Source: SAR202 cluster bacterium
GTDB taxonomy: Bacteria > Chloroflexota > Dehalococcoidia > Lucifugimonadales > GCA-2712585
Direction: 5' to 3'
DNA: 43,433 nt
Assembly (NCBI GenBank): GCA_016872285.1
Contig: VGZZ01000021.1
Span: forward strand, 1-43,433
Shown: one piece after another, positions 16,239 through 23,876 of the stretch
How the letters are laid out: each line of letters starts with the position of its first letter
Position numbering within the stretch: the first letter of the stretch is position 1
Made by a program: the position numbers and the translations under genes
Notes under the pieces: generated by a model
Databases searched by the model: none
What the model saw: the letters and a program-made list of their open reading frames with translations, nothing else
What the model was told of the DNA's origin: nothing

Positions 16239-17654
16239 TTATTTAGGAGGAGGGGGAACCTTGCAGCTAACAACCGTGGACTTATTGCCGGAAGCGTCCA
16301 CCGCGTAAACGCCGGCGTCGCCCTTGCCTTTGATGTGGTATTCCACTTCGCCGGCCATGGGGGAAGCGCTGGGTGTGACGCCAGGAGCCTGGGTGTATTT
16401 GATGTCGGTGTCGCTGGGATAGGGCCCGAATACCGTGCCCGTGCCCATATCTACGACGAACACCTGTGGACTAGCGTCTACGTTGTCTTTAGCTGAGATG
16501 CGGTAGAAGCCGTCAGGGTTCTGGCCGCTCTTGGGGTTGTTGCCGGCGTTAGGAATGTGCTTGCCGCTGGGGTTATGGGTGGGAGTGCAGGCAACGGCGG
16601 GAGGCGTAACGTCCGCAATGTGGATGGTCTTGGTCTCCATGATGACCGCGCCGCTGGCGTCAGTCATAGGCTCGCCATTGATGGTGGCCCAGTCGTTGCA
16701 GGTATAGGTTTTGCCCTGTTCGGCATCGGCGGCTGCGGTAATTGTCTCGGTGAAGACTGCATGATCGCCGCTCTGGACCGTCTGGCTGGCGGGATTGAAG
16801 GTGGTGCTGATGGGGGCCGCGCAGTCGCTGACCATGGCGACCTCGACATCGATGGCCTGGAGGGCATCAATGATGGCATCCGCCACCTCGGCCTCGTTGA
16901 CGCCTGAGCGGAATATGCCGCCGGTGGCGTCGGCGATAGCCTGGGCCTGCCCGCTGGAGTTTAGCTGGTTAGCGCCGACTGATAGCGCAATCACAATGAT
17001 GGGGGCGTTGGACCCATCAGTAGTGAGGTCGGCGATGGTGGAAGCCAGGGTATGGCCGCCGCTGGGGTCATGGCCCGGCGCGTCGCCAAACCATACAATG
17101 ACGCGGGTGGAGCCGGGGCGGAATGCTGGATCATTGGTGACGACAGACGGGTCCGCCATTTCCGACAAAGCATTCAGCTGGGCTTCGGGAAAGTCGCCGC
17201 CGCCTGAGGCGACCCATGCGTTGATGCCGGCCTGTACCAAAAGCTCGTCGCCGGTCACGGTCTGGTTTAGCTTATAGGCAAAGGCGTCTGTGAAGTCCTT
17301 GTATTCTGCAACGCAGAATTGGGCGTCTGGAGACTCCGCCTGAACAGCATCTATTATGTTCTGTGCGTTGGCCTTGACGTTGTTTATGGCCCCGCCCATG
17401 CTTCCGGTGGTGTCTGCCAGGAAGCAGATGTCGGCAAGAGGCGCTATTTCCGGCGTGTGTACCGTCTTTTCGATGTCAACGCTTTCGCCGGGCTTGAGCG
17501 TTACCTCTACGGAGGCGGGTGTCAGCTCGGGGCCACTGTGGGCCGCCACGGGCAGCACCATCAAGAGCATCGCCACCAGGGCTGCCATAACGACAAAGCC
17601 ACTGGAGATGCCCCACCTTATTCTTTTTTTGGAGACACTTGAAAAGCTATTCAT
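16239..17654 (-). CDS. Secreted von Willebrand factor A domain protein
   Basis: 471 aa. An N-terminal signal peptide or anchor (about residues 12-38) ends near AAHS. The VWA domain spans about 74-265 with the metal-site motif DTTGSMG (Asp81, Thr83, Ser85), a Thr variant of DxSxS. Also present are the integrin-beta-like GGGDFPEAQLNAL and a distal WFGDAPGHD. After the VWA come a beta-sandwich (about 265-350), a linker, and a C-terminal domain (FYRISAKDNVDASPQVFVVD) with Ig-like character ending in a proline stretch. Such proteins usually bind ligands in a metal-dependent way at the cell surface. There is no sortase motif or C-terminal membrane helix. An AGGAG site precedes the start; the beta-lactamase-like gene follows on the same strand. 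Confidence 0.88.
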   Translation of the reverse strand: MNSFSSVSKKRIRWGISSGFVVMAALVAMLLMVLPVAAHSGPELTPASVEVTLKPGESVDIEKTVHTPEIAPLADICFLADTTGSMGGAINNVKANAQNIIDAVQAESPDAQFCVAEYKDFTDAFAYKLNQTVTGDELLVQAGINAWVASGGGDFPEAQLNALSEMADPSVVTNDPAFRPGSTRVIVWFGDAPGHDPSGGHTLASTIADLTTDGSNAPIIVIALSVGANQLNSSGQAQAIADATGGIFRSGVNEAEVADAIIDALQAIDVEVAMVSDCAAPISTTFNPASQTVQSGDHAVFTETITAAADAEQGKTYTCNDWATINGEPMTDASGAVIMETKTIHIADVTPPAVACTPTHNPSGKHIPNAGNNPKSGQNPDGFYRISAKDNVDASPQVFVVDMGTGTVFGPYPSDTDIKYTQAPGVTPSASPMAGEVEYHIKGKGDAGVYAVDASGNKSTVVSCKVPPPPK

Positions 17655-17849
17655 TCTACCTAGCTCCTATTGGTTTTTGACCGTTGTTACGGATGAGGCT
17701 ATTCGGTTGTAAGTACCCTCAAAGTAATTTAAGCATTGCGACATGTCCCAAGGGATAGTCGCTGTTTGGCTTCGATTTTGTTCTCCAGTCACCTCCTTTA
17801 GCAGCAGGAAGAGGATTGACGCGCTCAATTGGCAACTAGGTTTAGAAAA

Positions 17850-17998
17850 GGTTGGCTAGGAAGACTCTGGGGCAAGCGGATGTCCCTTACAGAGCAAACG
17901 CTAAACCCTGTAAAATGCAAGAAGCAAAGAGCCGTGGCTAGACATGCCTTCGCTTTTTGCACGAGCCCTGACGGTGCCAGCCGTCTAGGGCTCCTTTT
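17850..17998 (+). ncRNA. Candidate small RNA with three hairpins and intrinsic terminator
   Basis: Three consecutive stem-loops are readable on the plus strand. The first is TTACAG/CTGTAA (17887-17892 with 17908-17913). The second is a 14-position stem (17916-17929 with 17948-17961; 12 Watson-Crick pairs, one G-U, one mismatch) with an 18-base loop. The third is a 12-pair stem (17963-17974 with 17981-17993, one bulged T) followed by TTTT. A weak promoter (TTGACG 17816-17821, 16-base spacer, TAGGTT 17838-17843) would start the RNA near 17850. No known RNA family is recognised. Confidence 0.4.
17963..17998 (+). terminator. Intrinsic terminator of the candidate small RNA
   Basis: A GAGCCCT-GACGG stem pairs with CCGTC-T-AGGGCTC (one bulge) around a 6-base loop and is followed by a short T-run. 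The nearest upstream plus-strand gene ends at 13636, so the terminator needs its own transcript to make sense. Confidence 0.55.
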
Positions 17999-18232
17999 AG
18001 ATTGACTTGCCTGTTCCCCGCATGCCCCCGCCTTCCCTGACCCCCTTCCGCCTAGTCCTGCACGCCTGGCTACCGATCTAACAGGATGTATAGAATTGAG
18101 ACTTAGGGAATATTACTTTTGCAGCTTGGGCTAACAAGACACATTTGGACAAATCATTTACTTTGGCATAACTTTTGGACTGGTCTAAAAAAGTAGGGCA
18201 GTTACAGTCTGTTTGGATATTAGCGAGATCCA

Positions 18233-19528
18233 CTACCCTTTCTTCCTCGCCTGCCACACTGCCACGCCTATGCCGATTCCCATTATCCCAAGCCCCCACA
18301 GGGCCGGCGCCAACCTCACGTTCACTAGCAGCAGGGCCGAGACTACTACTCCCAGCACCGGCGTTACCGGCACGCCCAGCGCCTTTAACCCCACTCGGAA
18401 AGGCCATTCCTGGCTGTCCAGTCGGCGTCTCAGTACGATGTGCGACAGGTTCACCCCTATGAATACTAACAGGATGGTGAAGTTGGTGATCTCGGCCACA
18501 AAGCCCACATCCTGGCTCAGCACCCCCAATGTAGCCACGGCGGCCACGGCTAGTGTTGCCGCCCAGGGAGTCGCGTATTTGCGATGCACCTTCGCCAGGA
18601 CCATTGGCAGTGAGCCGCCCTTAGCCATGCCATAGACCGTCCGTACTGTCGCCGTCAGACTGATAAGTACAGTGCTGGCCGTGGCTATCAGGGCGATGAC
18701 CGACAGCGCGTAGTACCCGCCCTCACCCATAGCCTCCTGCGCCACCGCCGCCAGCGGCGCCTCACTTTCGCTTAACTCCTTCCAACCGATGATGCTGACC
18801 GACGCCAGCGCCGTTATGATATAGAGCACCGCCGCTATCCCGCCCGACGCCATGACTGCAATTGGCAGGTTGCGGCCCGGGTTCTTTATCTCGCCCGCCA
18901 GGTCTGCCACCTGCTCGAAGCCCAGGAAGGCGAAGAACAGTAGGAACGCCCCGCCAAAGATTCCCCAGGCTCCTTCTGGTGACTCTAGGTAGTCCACGTT
19001 GCCTAGAAAGCTGACTCCCACCCCTATGATGACCGCCAGCCCCAGCACCTCCAACATCGATAACGCCGCGCCGACTGTGGTGGACTCCTTGACTCCTCGC
19101 AGGCTAAACAGCGTGCTGGCCGCCAGCAGGGACAGCCCTCCCGCCAGGACCGGAAATCCAGCCTGGTCTCTCAAGTATCCAGCAAACCCCAAAGCTACCG
19201 TCGCCACCGACACTACCTGCGAGAAGAAGGTTAGCCAGCCCACCACAAAGGCCGCGCCGTCGCCAAAGGCTTCACGGGCATAGTTGTAGCCTGAGGCTGC
19301 GCGAGGGAACTTGGCGGAAAGCTCGGCGTAGGAAAGGGCGGTGAAGAAGGCCGCTCCGGCTGCCAGCAGGAAGGAGGCCCAAATGGCGTTTCCCGACTTG
19401 GCCGCGGCCTCGCCCATCAGCACGTACACTCCCGCGCCGATAATCACGGCCAAGCCTGAGCCGGTGGCTGCTATAACGCCGATGCTACGCTTTAGCTCGG
19501 GCCGCTCTTGGTTAGACGTTGCGGCCAT
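18233..19528 (-). CDS. APC-superfamily amino acid permease
   Basis: 431 aa, an integral membrane protein with about 12 hydrophobic segments. The first transmembrane helix carries the unwound glycine motif of APC transporters (GSGLAVIIGAGVYVLMG), followed by FPRAASGYNYAREAFGDGAAFVVGW and the conserved FFAFLGFEQVADLAGEIKNPGRNLP. It is expected to import amino acids or related amines by proton or sodium coupling; the substrate is unknown. Its start lies 9 bases after the YqeK-like gene stop, so it is the last gene of a six-gene leftward operon. Confidence 0.92.
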   Translation of the reverse strand: MAATSNQERPELKRSIGVIAATGSGLAVIIGAGVYVLMGEAAAKSGNAIWASFLLAAGAAFFTALSYAELSAKFPRAASGYNYAREAFGDGAAFVVGWLTFFSQVVSVATVALGFAGYLRDQAGFPVLAGGLSLLAASTLFSLRGVKESTTVGAALSMLEVLGLAVIIGVGVSFLGNVDYLESPEGAWGIFGGAFLLFFAFLGFEQVADLAGEIKNPGRNLPIAVMASGGIAAVLYIITALASVSIIGWKELSESEAPLAAVAQEAMGEGGYYALSVIALIATASTVLISLTATVRTVYGMAKGGSLPMVLAKVHRKYATPWAATLAVAAVATLGVLSQDVGFVAEITNFTILLVFIGVNLSHIVLRRRLDSQEWPFRVGLKALGVPVTPVLGVVVSALLLVNVRLAPALWGLGIMGIGIGVAVWQARKKG

Positions 19529-19537
19529 GGCCCGCCG

Positions 19538-20128
19538 TTAGGGCTTCCCGCCGCCTAGCAGCAAGTGGTTCCGCGCTTCTATCGATAGCGGATGGACCAG
19601 CCCACCCTCTTGCAAGTAGCCGATGGTCTCGCGAGTCAAGAACTCAAGCATCGCCCTGTTTAGGTCGGACATAGCGAGCGTCTTAAGCTCGGGTATATAG
19701 GGGTAGCGGTGTATCTTCTGGGGGTCCAGCTTGTCGGCGATGAACACCACCTTGGCCACCGGCTCCAGTCGAGGCGCCGCTGTGCTGTGGTAGTAGACGC
19801 CCTGGTATATGCCCTCGTCGTCCAGGCCCTCCAGCCGCAGCAGTTCCGCCGCCACAGGCCCATGGAGAAGCACCGGCATGGCCTCCTCGACAGGGTGGAT
19901 AGGGAGGCCCAGGTCTCGCGCCCTCGATAGCAGCTCCTCGCCTTTCATGGCGCGGCATAGGTCGTGGGCCTGGGCGCAGAGGCGGGAACGCGCCTCATCG
20001 ACGGCGTGGGCGTGGGCCAGCTCTACCGCGATGCCTTCGACGCGATGGACGTGTTCCCGCAGCCCTCTGGGCAGCTCTAACAGCCGACGCCGAACCGCCG
20101 CGTGTATGCCGGCGTCGATGGGCGCCAT
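19538..20128 (-). CDS. HD-domain phosphohydrolase, YqeK-like
   Basis: 196 aa. The HD-domain metal ligands are in order: REHVHRVEG (His26/His28), AHDLC (His55-Asp56), LLHG (His89), YYHST (His114) and ADKLDP (Asp132). This set and spacing match the YqeK family, symmetrical diadenosine tetraphosphatases that degrade the alarmone Ap4A to ADP. YqeK normally sits with nadD and rsfS; here it is instead beside a HIT protein, another nucleotide-phosphate hydrolase family, separated by 9 bases. The HIT-YqeK pairing fits a shared role in dinucleoside polyphosphate turnover, which is an inference. Confidence 0.8.
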   Translation of the reverse strand: MAPIDAGIHAAVRRRLLELPRGLREHVHRVEGIAVELAHAHAVDEARSRLCAQAHDLCRAMKGEELLSRARDLGLPIHPVEEAMPVLLHGPVAAELLRLEGLDDEGIYQGVYYHSTAAPRLEPVAKVVFIADKLDPQKIHRYPYIPELKTLAMSDLNRAMLEFLTRETIGYLQEGGLVHPLSIEARNHLLLGGGKP

Positions 20129-20137
20129 CGACGGTCT

Positions 20138-20485
20138 CTAGGCCATAGCCTTCAATTGCCGGCCGGCCAGCAGGTGCATGTGCAGGTGTTCGACTTGCTG
20201 GCCCGAGTCCGGACCCTGGTTCACTACCAGCCGGTAGCCGCTCACCGTCATTGCCTGCCGCCTCGCCATCTCCTCCGCCATGGCGAACATTTTGCCCAAA
20301 GTGTTGGACACGCTGCCGCTGGCGTAGGTCAGGCCCGCCACGTGGCGTCGCGGTATCAGCAGCAGATGGACCGGCGCTACGGGCTTAATATCCTTGACAA
20401 CCATCAATTCATCGTCGCGGTACAGGATTTCTGATTCCTGCTTGCCGCTGGATATATCGCAGAAAACGCACTTCTTTGGGGGCAT
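20138..20485 (-). CDS. HIT family protein (HINT-type nucleotide hydrolase)
   Basis: 115 aa, the usual HINT length. The histidine triad is QVEHLHMHLLAGR with His100, His102 and His104. N-terminal Cys6 and Cys9 (CVFCDI), with a mid-protein His, form the zinc site of many bacterial HIT proteins. Known members hydrolyse adenosine phosphoramidates or dinucleoside polyphosphates. A GAGGAG site lies 12 bases upstream of the ATG. It is the fourth gene in the acyl-CoA dehydrogenase operon. Confidence 0.92.
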   Translation of the reverse strand: MPPKKCVFCDISSGKQESEILYRDDELMVVKDIKPVAPVHLLLIPRRHVAGLTYASGSVSNTLGKMFAMAEEMARRQAMTVSGYRLVVNQGPDSGQQVEHLHMHLLAGRQLKAMA

Positions 20486-20509
20486 CTAAGATTGGTCTCC
20501 TCTTTCATT

Positions 20510-21658
20510 TCACAAGCCGCTTAGGGCTTGGGACAGCATTGTACGATGGTATGCCGCGTCGCCGAAAGCCTGCTCCTGCACCTTGGCGCGGCGGGTGTAA
20601 AGCTGCAAGTCGTACTCCCAGGTGAAGCCCATGCCGCCATGGCATTGGTGCGCCAGGGCGCATATACGATTGTATGCCTCGTTACACCACATCTTCGCCA
20701 TCGATATGTCCGACGACCACAGTTCGCCCTGCGCCACGCGCCACGCCGCCTGGTAAGCCATGGACTGGCAGCCTTCCACGTCCATAGCCATATTGGCCAG
20801 GTGGTGCTGCAGGGCCTGGAAGGTAGCCACTGGTCTGCCGAACTGTACACGACGCTTGAGGTAGTCCAGCGTCATCTCCAGCACCGCCTGGGCCCCGCCC
20901 GCCATCTCTACCGACTTCCCCGCTGCACCTCTGTCCAGAGTCTCCATAACAATTTTCCAACCCCGATCTACCTCGCCGAGTATCCAGTCTCTGGAAGCCT
21001 TCACGCCGTCAAACTCGACCCGGCCCAGCCTATCACCCGAGAAGGTGTGGTGAGGCGTCACCTTCACCCCTGGCGCGCTCCTCGGAACAAGAAAGACGCT
21101 TATGCCACGATTCTTTTCCCATGGGTCAGGCCCAGTATCCGAGGTCAGCGCAGAGACCAGGAAGTAGTCAGTGACGTAGGCGTCAGGCACAAAATACTTG
21201 GCGCCGTTGAGAACAAAGCCGTTACCATCGCGGTTGGCTCTTGAGTTCAGGTAGGTGTACCAGTAATCATCGGTCGACTCTAGCGTCGCCAGCGTCATGA
21301 AAAGCTGCCCCTGAGCAATTTTGGGCAGCAGTTCCGCCTTTTGCGCCTCGCTCCCCGACGCCAGCACCGCCAGTCCGCCCACTACCACCGTCGAGAAGAA
21401 GGGGCTGGGTGTCAGCATCCGGCCCATCTCCTCCAGCAGCGCCGCCAGGTCCAGGAAGTTGCCCCCAGCGCCGCCGTACTTCTCCGGAAAGGCTAGCCCC
21501 AGCCATCCCGCCTCGGCCATGCGACGCCACACTTGAGGACTGTACCCCTTCTCGTCCTTTTCCATTGCCAGCACCATCGACAGCGGGCACTCCTTAGCCA
21601 GGAGCGACCGCGCGCTGCTCTTCAGCATCTGCTGGGTCTCGTTCCACGCCAGGTCCAC
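20510..21658 (-). CDS. Acyl-CoA dehydrogenase, possible non-catalytic partner subunit
   Basis: 382 aa with N-terminal, middle and C-terminal acyl-CoA dehydrogenase domains (WLGLAFPEKYGGAGG; TLESTDDY for the FAD loop; DYLKRRVQFGRPVATFQALQHHLA; HQCHGGMGFTWEYDLQLYTRR). The usual C-terminal catalytic Glu motif (YEGTSxIQR) is absent; the protein ends with AFGDAAYHRTML. The helix-G position used by isovaleryl- and long-chain enzymes is TLDRGAAG, also without Glu. This suggests a structural or FAD-binding subunit of a heteromer with the upstream paralog, as in the ChsE1-ChsE2-type alpha2beta2 enzymes of actinobacterial steroid catabolism. The two genes are 3 bases apart. The substrate is unknown. 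Confidence 0.9.
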   Translation of the reverse strand: MDLAWNETQQMLKSSARSLLAKECPLSMVLAMEKDEKGYSPQVWRRMAEAGWLGLAFPEKYGGAGGNFLDLAALLEEMGRMLTPSPFFSTVVVGGLAVLASGSEAQKAELLPKIAQGQLFMTLATLESTDDYWYTYLNSRANRDGNGFVLNGAKYFVPDAYVTDYFLVSALTSDTGPDPWEKNRGISVFLVPRSAPGVKVTPHHTFSGDRLGRVEFDGVKASRDWILGEVDRGWKIVMETLDRGAAGKSVEMAGGAQAVLEMTLDYLKRRVQFGRPVATFQALQHHLANMAMDVEGCQSMAYQAAWRVAQGELWSSDISMAKMWCNEAYNRICALAHQCHGGMGFTWEYDLQLYTRRAKVQEQAFGDAAYHRTMLSQALSGL

Positions 21659-21661
21659 GCC

Positions 21662-22846
21662 TTACCCTCGAGGCATCCCCAGCCCTCGGCTGGCGATGAT
21701 GTTGCGCTGTATTTCCGATGTCCCCGCCGCAATGGTGCCCGATATGCTGTACCGCCACGCCTTTTCAATGATGCCCCTCAGGGGTACCCACTTGTCCTCG
21801 TCGGTCAGCACGCCGTAATGGCCCAGGATTTTCAGCCCCGCGGCGGCGCACTTTTGCAGGTTTTCACTGCCGAAGACCTTGCTCATGGACGCCTCTTTGG
21901 TCGGCACCTGGCCCTGGCTCTGAAGCCACGTCACCTTGTAGGCCATAAGCCGCGCCACTTCTGTTTCAACATACCGTTCGACCATGAGGTCTCTAGCCCA
22001 GCCCTCATCGGCGCGGGGGATATCCGTGCCGTGGTCGCCATGGACGTCGTCCATGTACTGATTGATGTCATCCAGAATCCGTTTAGCGGAGGCGGCGTAG
22101 TCAATGCCGGAACGCTCGAAGTCCAGCAGCGTCACCGCCACGTACCAGCCCCGGCCCTTCTCGCCCACCAGGTTCTCCTTGGGCACCTCCACGTTATCGA
22201 AGAAGACCTGGTTGAATTCGTGCTCGCCGGCCATGCTGATGATAGGCCGCACCTCTACACCCCTGGACTTCATGTCCAGCAGCAGGAAGCTGATGCCGCG
22301 ATGCTTGGGCGCGTCAGGGTCGGTGCGGGCCATGAGCATCATCCAGTCGGCACGATGGGCCAGGGATGTCCAGATCTTGCTGCCGTTGACCAAGAAGTAG
22401 TCGCCCTTGTCTTCCGCCCGCGTTCTAAGCGAGGCCAGGTCGGAGCCGGCCTCAGGCTCGCTGTAGCCCTGGCACCACTGCACCTCGCCCCGCGCCACCG
22501 GCGGCAGGAAACGCTCCTTCTGCTCCCTGGTGCCGTAGATCATGAGCGTCGGCCCCAACATGCGCGCGCCGAACACGTCGCGGCCAGGGGCGCGATGGTA
22601 GGACATCTCTTCGTTGAGAATAAGGCTCAGCATGGGGGATGCGCCCATGCCGCCGTACTCTTTGGGCCAGTGCATGGTCAGCCAGCCGCGCTGGGCCAGC
22701 TTGCGGCGCATCGAAAGCGTCAGCTCCCAGTCCCCCGATTCGGTGGCGCGGCCTACGCCTCGCAGGTCAGGAGGAAGCTCCCGCGCCAGGAACTCCAAAA
22801 GCTCCTCACGAAAGGCCTCTTCCGCGGGCGAAAAGCGGAAGTCCAT
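21662..22846 (-). CDS. Acyl-CoA dehydrogenase
   Basis: 394 aa. Typical elements are WLTMHWPKEYGGMGASPM, the FAD/substrate loop QGYSEPEAGSDLASLRTRA, KIWTSLAHRADWMMLMART and a C-terminal TIAAGTSEIQRNIIASRGLG. In the medium-chain enzyme the catalytic Glu376 lies in YEGTSxIQR; here that position is Ala. A Glu is kept in helix G (TLLDFERSG), near the base used by isovaleryl-CoA and long-chain dehydrogenases, so this is probably the catalytic subunit of the pair. It oxidises an acyl-CoA to the 2-enoyl-CoA and passes electrons to ETF. The Lrp-type protein lies 24 bases upstream. Confidence 0.92.
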   Translation of the reverse strand: MDFRFSPAEEAFREELLEFLARELPPDLRGVGRATESGDWELTLSMRRKLAQRGWLTMHWPKEYGGMGASPMLSLILNEEMSYHRAPGRDVFGARMLGPTLMIYGTREQKERFLPPVARGEVQWCQGYSEPEAGSDLASLRTRAEDKGDYFLVNGSKIWTSLAHRADWMMLMARTDPDAPKHRGISFLLLDMKSRGVEVRPIISMAGEHEFNQVFFDNVEVPKENLVGEKGRGWYVAVTLLDFERSGIDYAASAKRILDDINQYMDDVHGDHGTDIPRADEGWARDLMVERYVETEVARLMAYKVTWLQSQGQVPTKEASMSKVFGSENLQKCAAAGLKILGHYGVLTDEDKWVPLRGIIEKAWRYSISGTIAAGTSEIQRNIIASRGLGMPRG

Positions 22847-22870
22847 GAGACGCCGTTCAGGACGCCTGGA

Positions 22871-23107
22871 CTAGGCGCCGCTGACGGATATGCAGGTGAC
22901 GGTGCGGTTCACCCCGCCGAAGTGTACATGCTCGGTCACCATCTCACCGATGGAGGCAATGTCCTTGGCTTCGATGAGGGCGATGACGTCGTAGGGGCCC
23001 GTGACCACGTCCACGGACTTCATACCCGGGACCTTGCGTAGCTGCTGTGCGACTTCCCGGGTCTTCCCTACCGCTGTTTCGATGAGGATATAGGCCTTGG
23101 TAGCCAT
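22871..23107 (-). CDS. Stand-alone Lrp/AsnC ligand-binding (RAM) domain protein
   Basis: 78 aa from the ATG at 23107, preceded by AGGGAGG; the longer open frame to 23206 adds non-domain residues. The sequence is a complete RAM domain: AYILIETAVGKTREVAQQL, VPGMKSVDVVTGPYDVIALIEAKD, and NRTVTCISVS. There is no helix-turn-helix, so it cannot regulate as a classical Lrp repressor by itself. Stand-alone RAM proteins form oligomers, bind amino acids or other small molecules, and may modulate full-length regulators. It is the first gene of the leftward operon that ends in the amino-acid permease. Confidence 0.9.
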   Translation of the reverse strand: MATKAYILIETAVGKTREVAQQLRKVPGMKSVDVVTGPYDVIALIEAKDIASIGEMVTEHVHFGGVNRTVTCISVSGA

Positions 23108-23296
23108 GGCGCGCCTCCCTGTGGGCATAGGTGTTCCAACAATGTGTGGTTGGAATAAGAGCCCTGATGGTAACCCAATTCTAGGGTTGAGGGTTGGGGG
23201 TGTCAATTTTGGCAGCTTTCAGGTTCGGTGCCTTAAGGGCGTTTGACCGGCAGCTCCACAAGTCCAAGCCTAGATAGTAGACTGCAACACCTCTAA

Positions 23297-23316
23297 AGAA
23301 CAACGCAGAACAACGC
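23297..23316 (+). repeat. Tandem 10-base direct repeat
   Basis: AGAACAACGC occurs twice head to tail without a spacer, ending 7 bases upstream of the -35 element at 23323. Two binding sites on the same DNA face, one helical turn apart, are typical of activator or repressor sites. Confidence 0.6.
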
Positions 23317-23322
23317 CCACCC

Positions 23323-23351
23323 TTTCCATTGGGTGCAGCAATGCCTATAAT
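23323..23351 (+). promoter_or_regulatory. Sigma70-type promoter for the small membrane protein
   Basis: TTTCCA (23323-23328) and a perfect TATAAT (23346-23351) are 17 bases apart. The expected start is about 23358, giving a leader of roughly 54 bases to the ATG at 23412. Confidence 0.6.
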
Positions 23352-23411
23352 TGATTCGTATGTTAATTGACCGGATTTGATTCAGCCGTCCGCATCGGCG
23401 AGGGGGTCCAG

Positions 23412-23693
23412 ATGAATCTAGCTGTGGTTGGTGGGGCTGCAGGTACTCATGGGGCTGCAGGGGTCTTCACGCTTTTCCGTGTGTTGTGGCCGCTGCTGTT
23501 ATTTCTGGGCATGGCATTGACTTGGTTGGGGCAACGGTCCCACAGACTTCGGGGTGGTGATCATACATCATCACGGCAGCGTACCAACGGCCATTCTGAA
23601 CCGGAGGAGTCGCCGATTAGTCCTGAGGAGTTGGCGAAGGTTCACGAGGAACTCCGGCGCATGCGGGATGGCGAGTCCGACAGACCTCTATGA
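23412..23693 (+). CDS. Small single-pass membrane protein
   Basis: 93 aa from ATG 23412, with a GAGGGGG-like site upstream; a TTG at 23367 is also open but lies too close to the predicted transcription start. A Gly/Ala-rich N-terminus is followed by one hydrophobic helix (FRVLWPLLLFLGMALTWLG, about residues 22-40). The rest is a charged, probably cytosolic tail of about 50 residues ending in a predicted helix (SPEELAKVHEELRRMRDG). No family is recognised. The promoter and tandem repeat upstream suggest regulated expression. Confidence 0.6.
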   Translation: MNLAVVGGAAGTHGAAGVFTLFRVLWPLLLFLGMALTWLGQRSHRLRGGDHTSSRQRTNGHSEPEESPISPEELAKVHEELRRMRDGESDRPL

Positions 23694-23876
23694 GCCCTTA
23701 GGCCGGGCTAGTCGGAAGCTGCTTGGGTCTGCACAAGCTTTGGGACTGGAATAGCAATTACAGCGCATCCTCTCTTTTGCCTTCCAGTGGTTTGGACATG
23801 GTGGCCTGGGCACGAATGTTATGCCTGAGTAACAAACTTTCACTACGCCTGACGATTTTTCCACTATCATATCCCC

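Larger units (their letters stand above)
17655..18232. other. 578-base intergenic region without a convincing protein gene
   Basis: This region separates the leftward VWA gene from the end of the leftward permease gene. It holds a candidate structured RNA on the plus strand (17850-17998) and, on the minus strand at 17789-17799, an 11-base sequence identical to an ideal Shine-Dalgarno (AAAGGAGGTGA) with no well-placed long ORF. The part from 18000 to 18232 is lower in GC, with a repeated TTTGGAC (near 18144 and 18172) but no gene or strong promoter. Confidence 0.7.
23108..23411. other. 304-base divergent intergenic region
   Basis: Between the leftward Lrp-type gene and the rightward small membrane protein. 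It contains a perfect tandem 10-base repeat and a good sigma70 promoter (both listed separately). A short inverted repeat CACCC/GGGTG (23317-23334) overlaps the -35 element. No protein-coding or RNA gene is apparent. Confidence 0.6.

Noticed and set aside
17887-17998. Cyclic-di-GMP-I riboswitch
   Set aside because: GCAAAC and GCAAAG occur, but the GNRA loop, GGGACGCAAAGCC segment and CAGCCGGG arm are missing, and no plus-strand gene follows.
21533-23041. 502-aa open frame on the plus strand opposite the two acyl-CoA dehydrogenases
   Set aside because: Composition is His/Arg/Gln/Ala-rich and lacks any domain; it is the shadow of two well-supported minus-strand genes in high-GC DNA.
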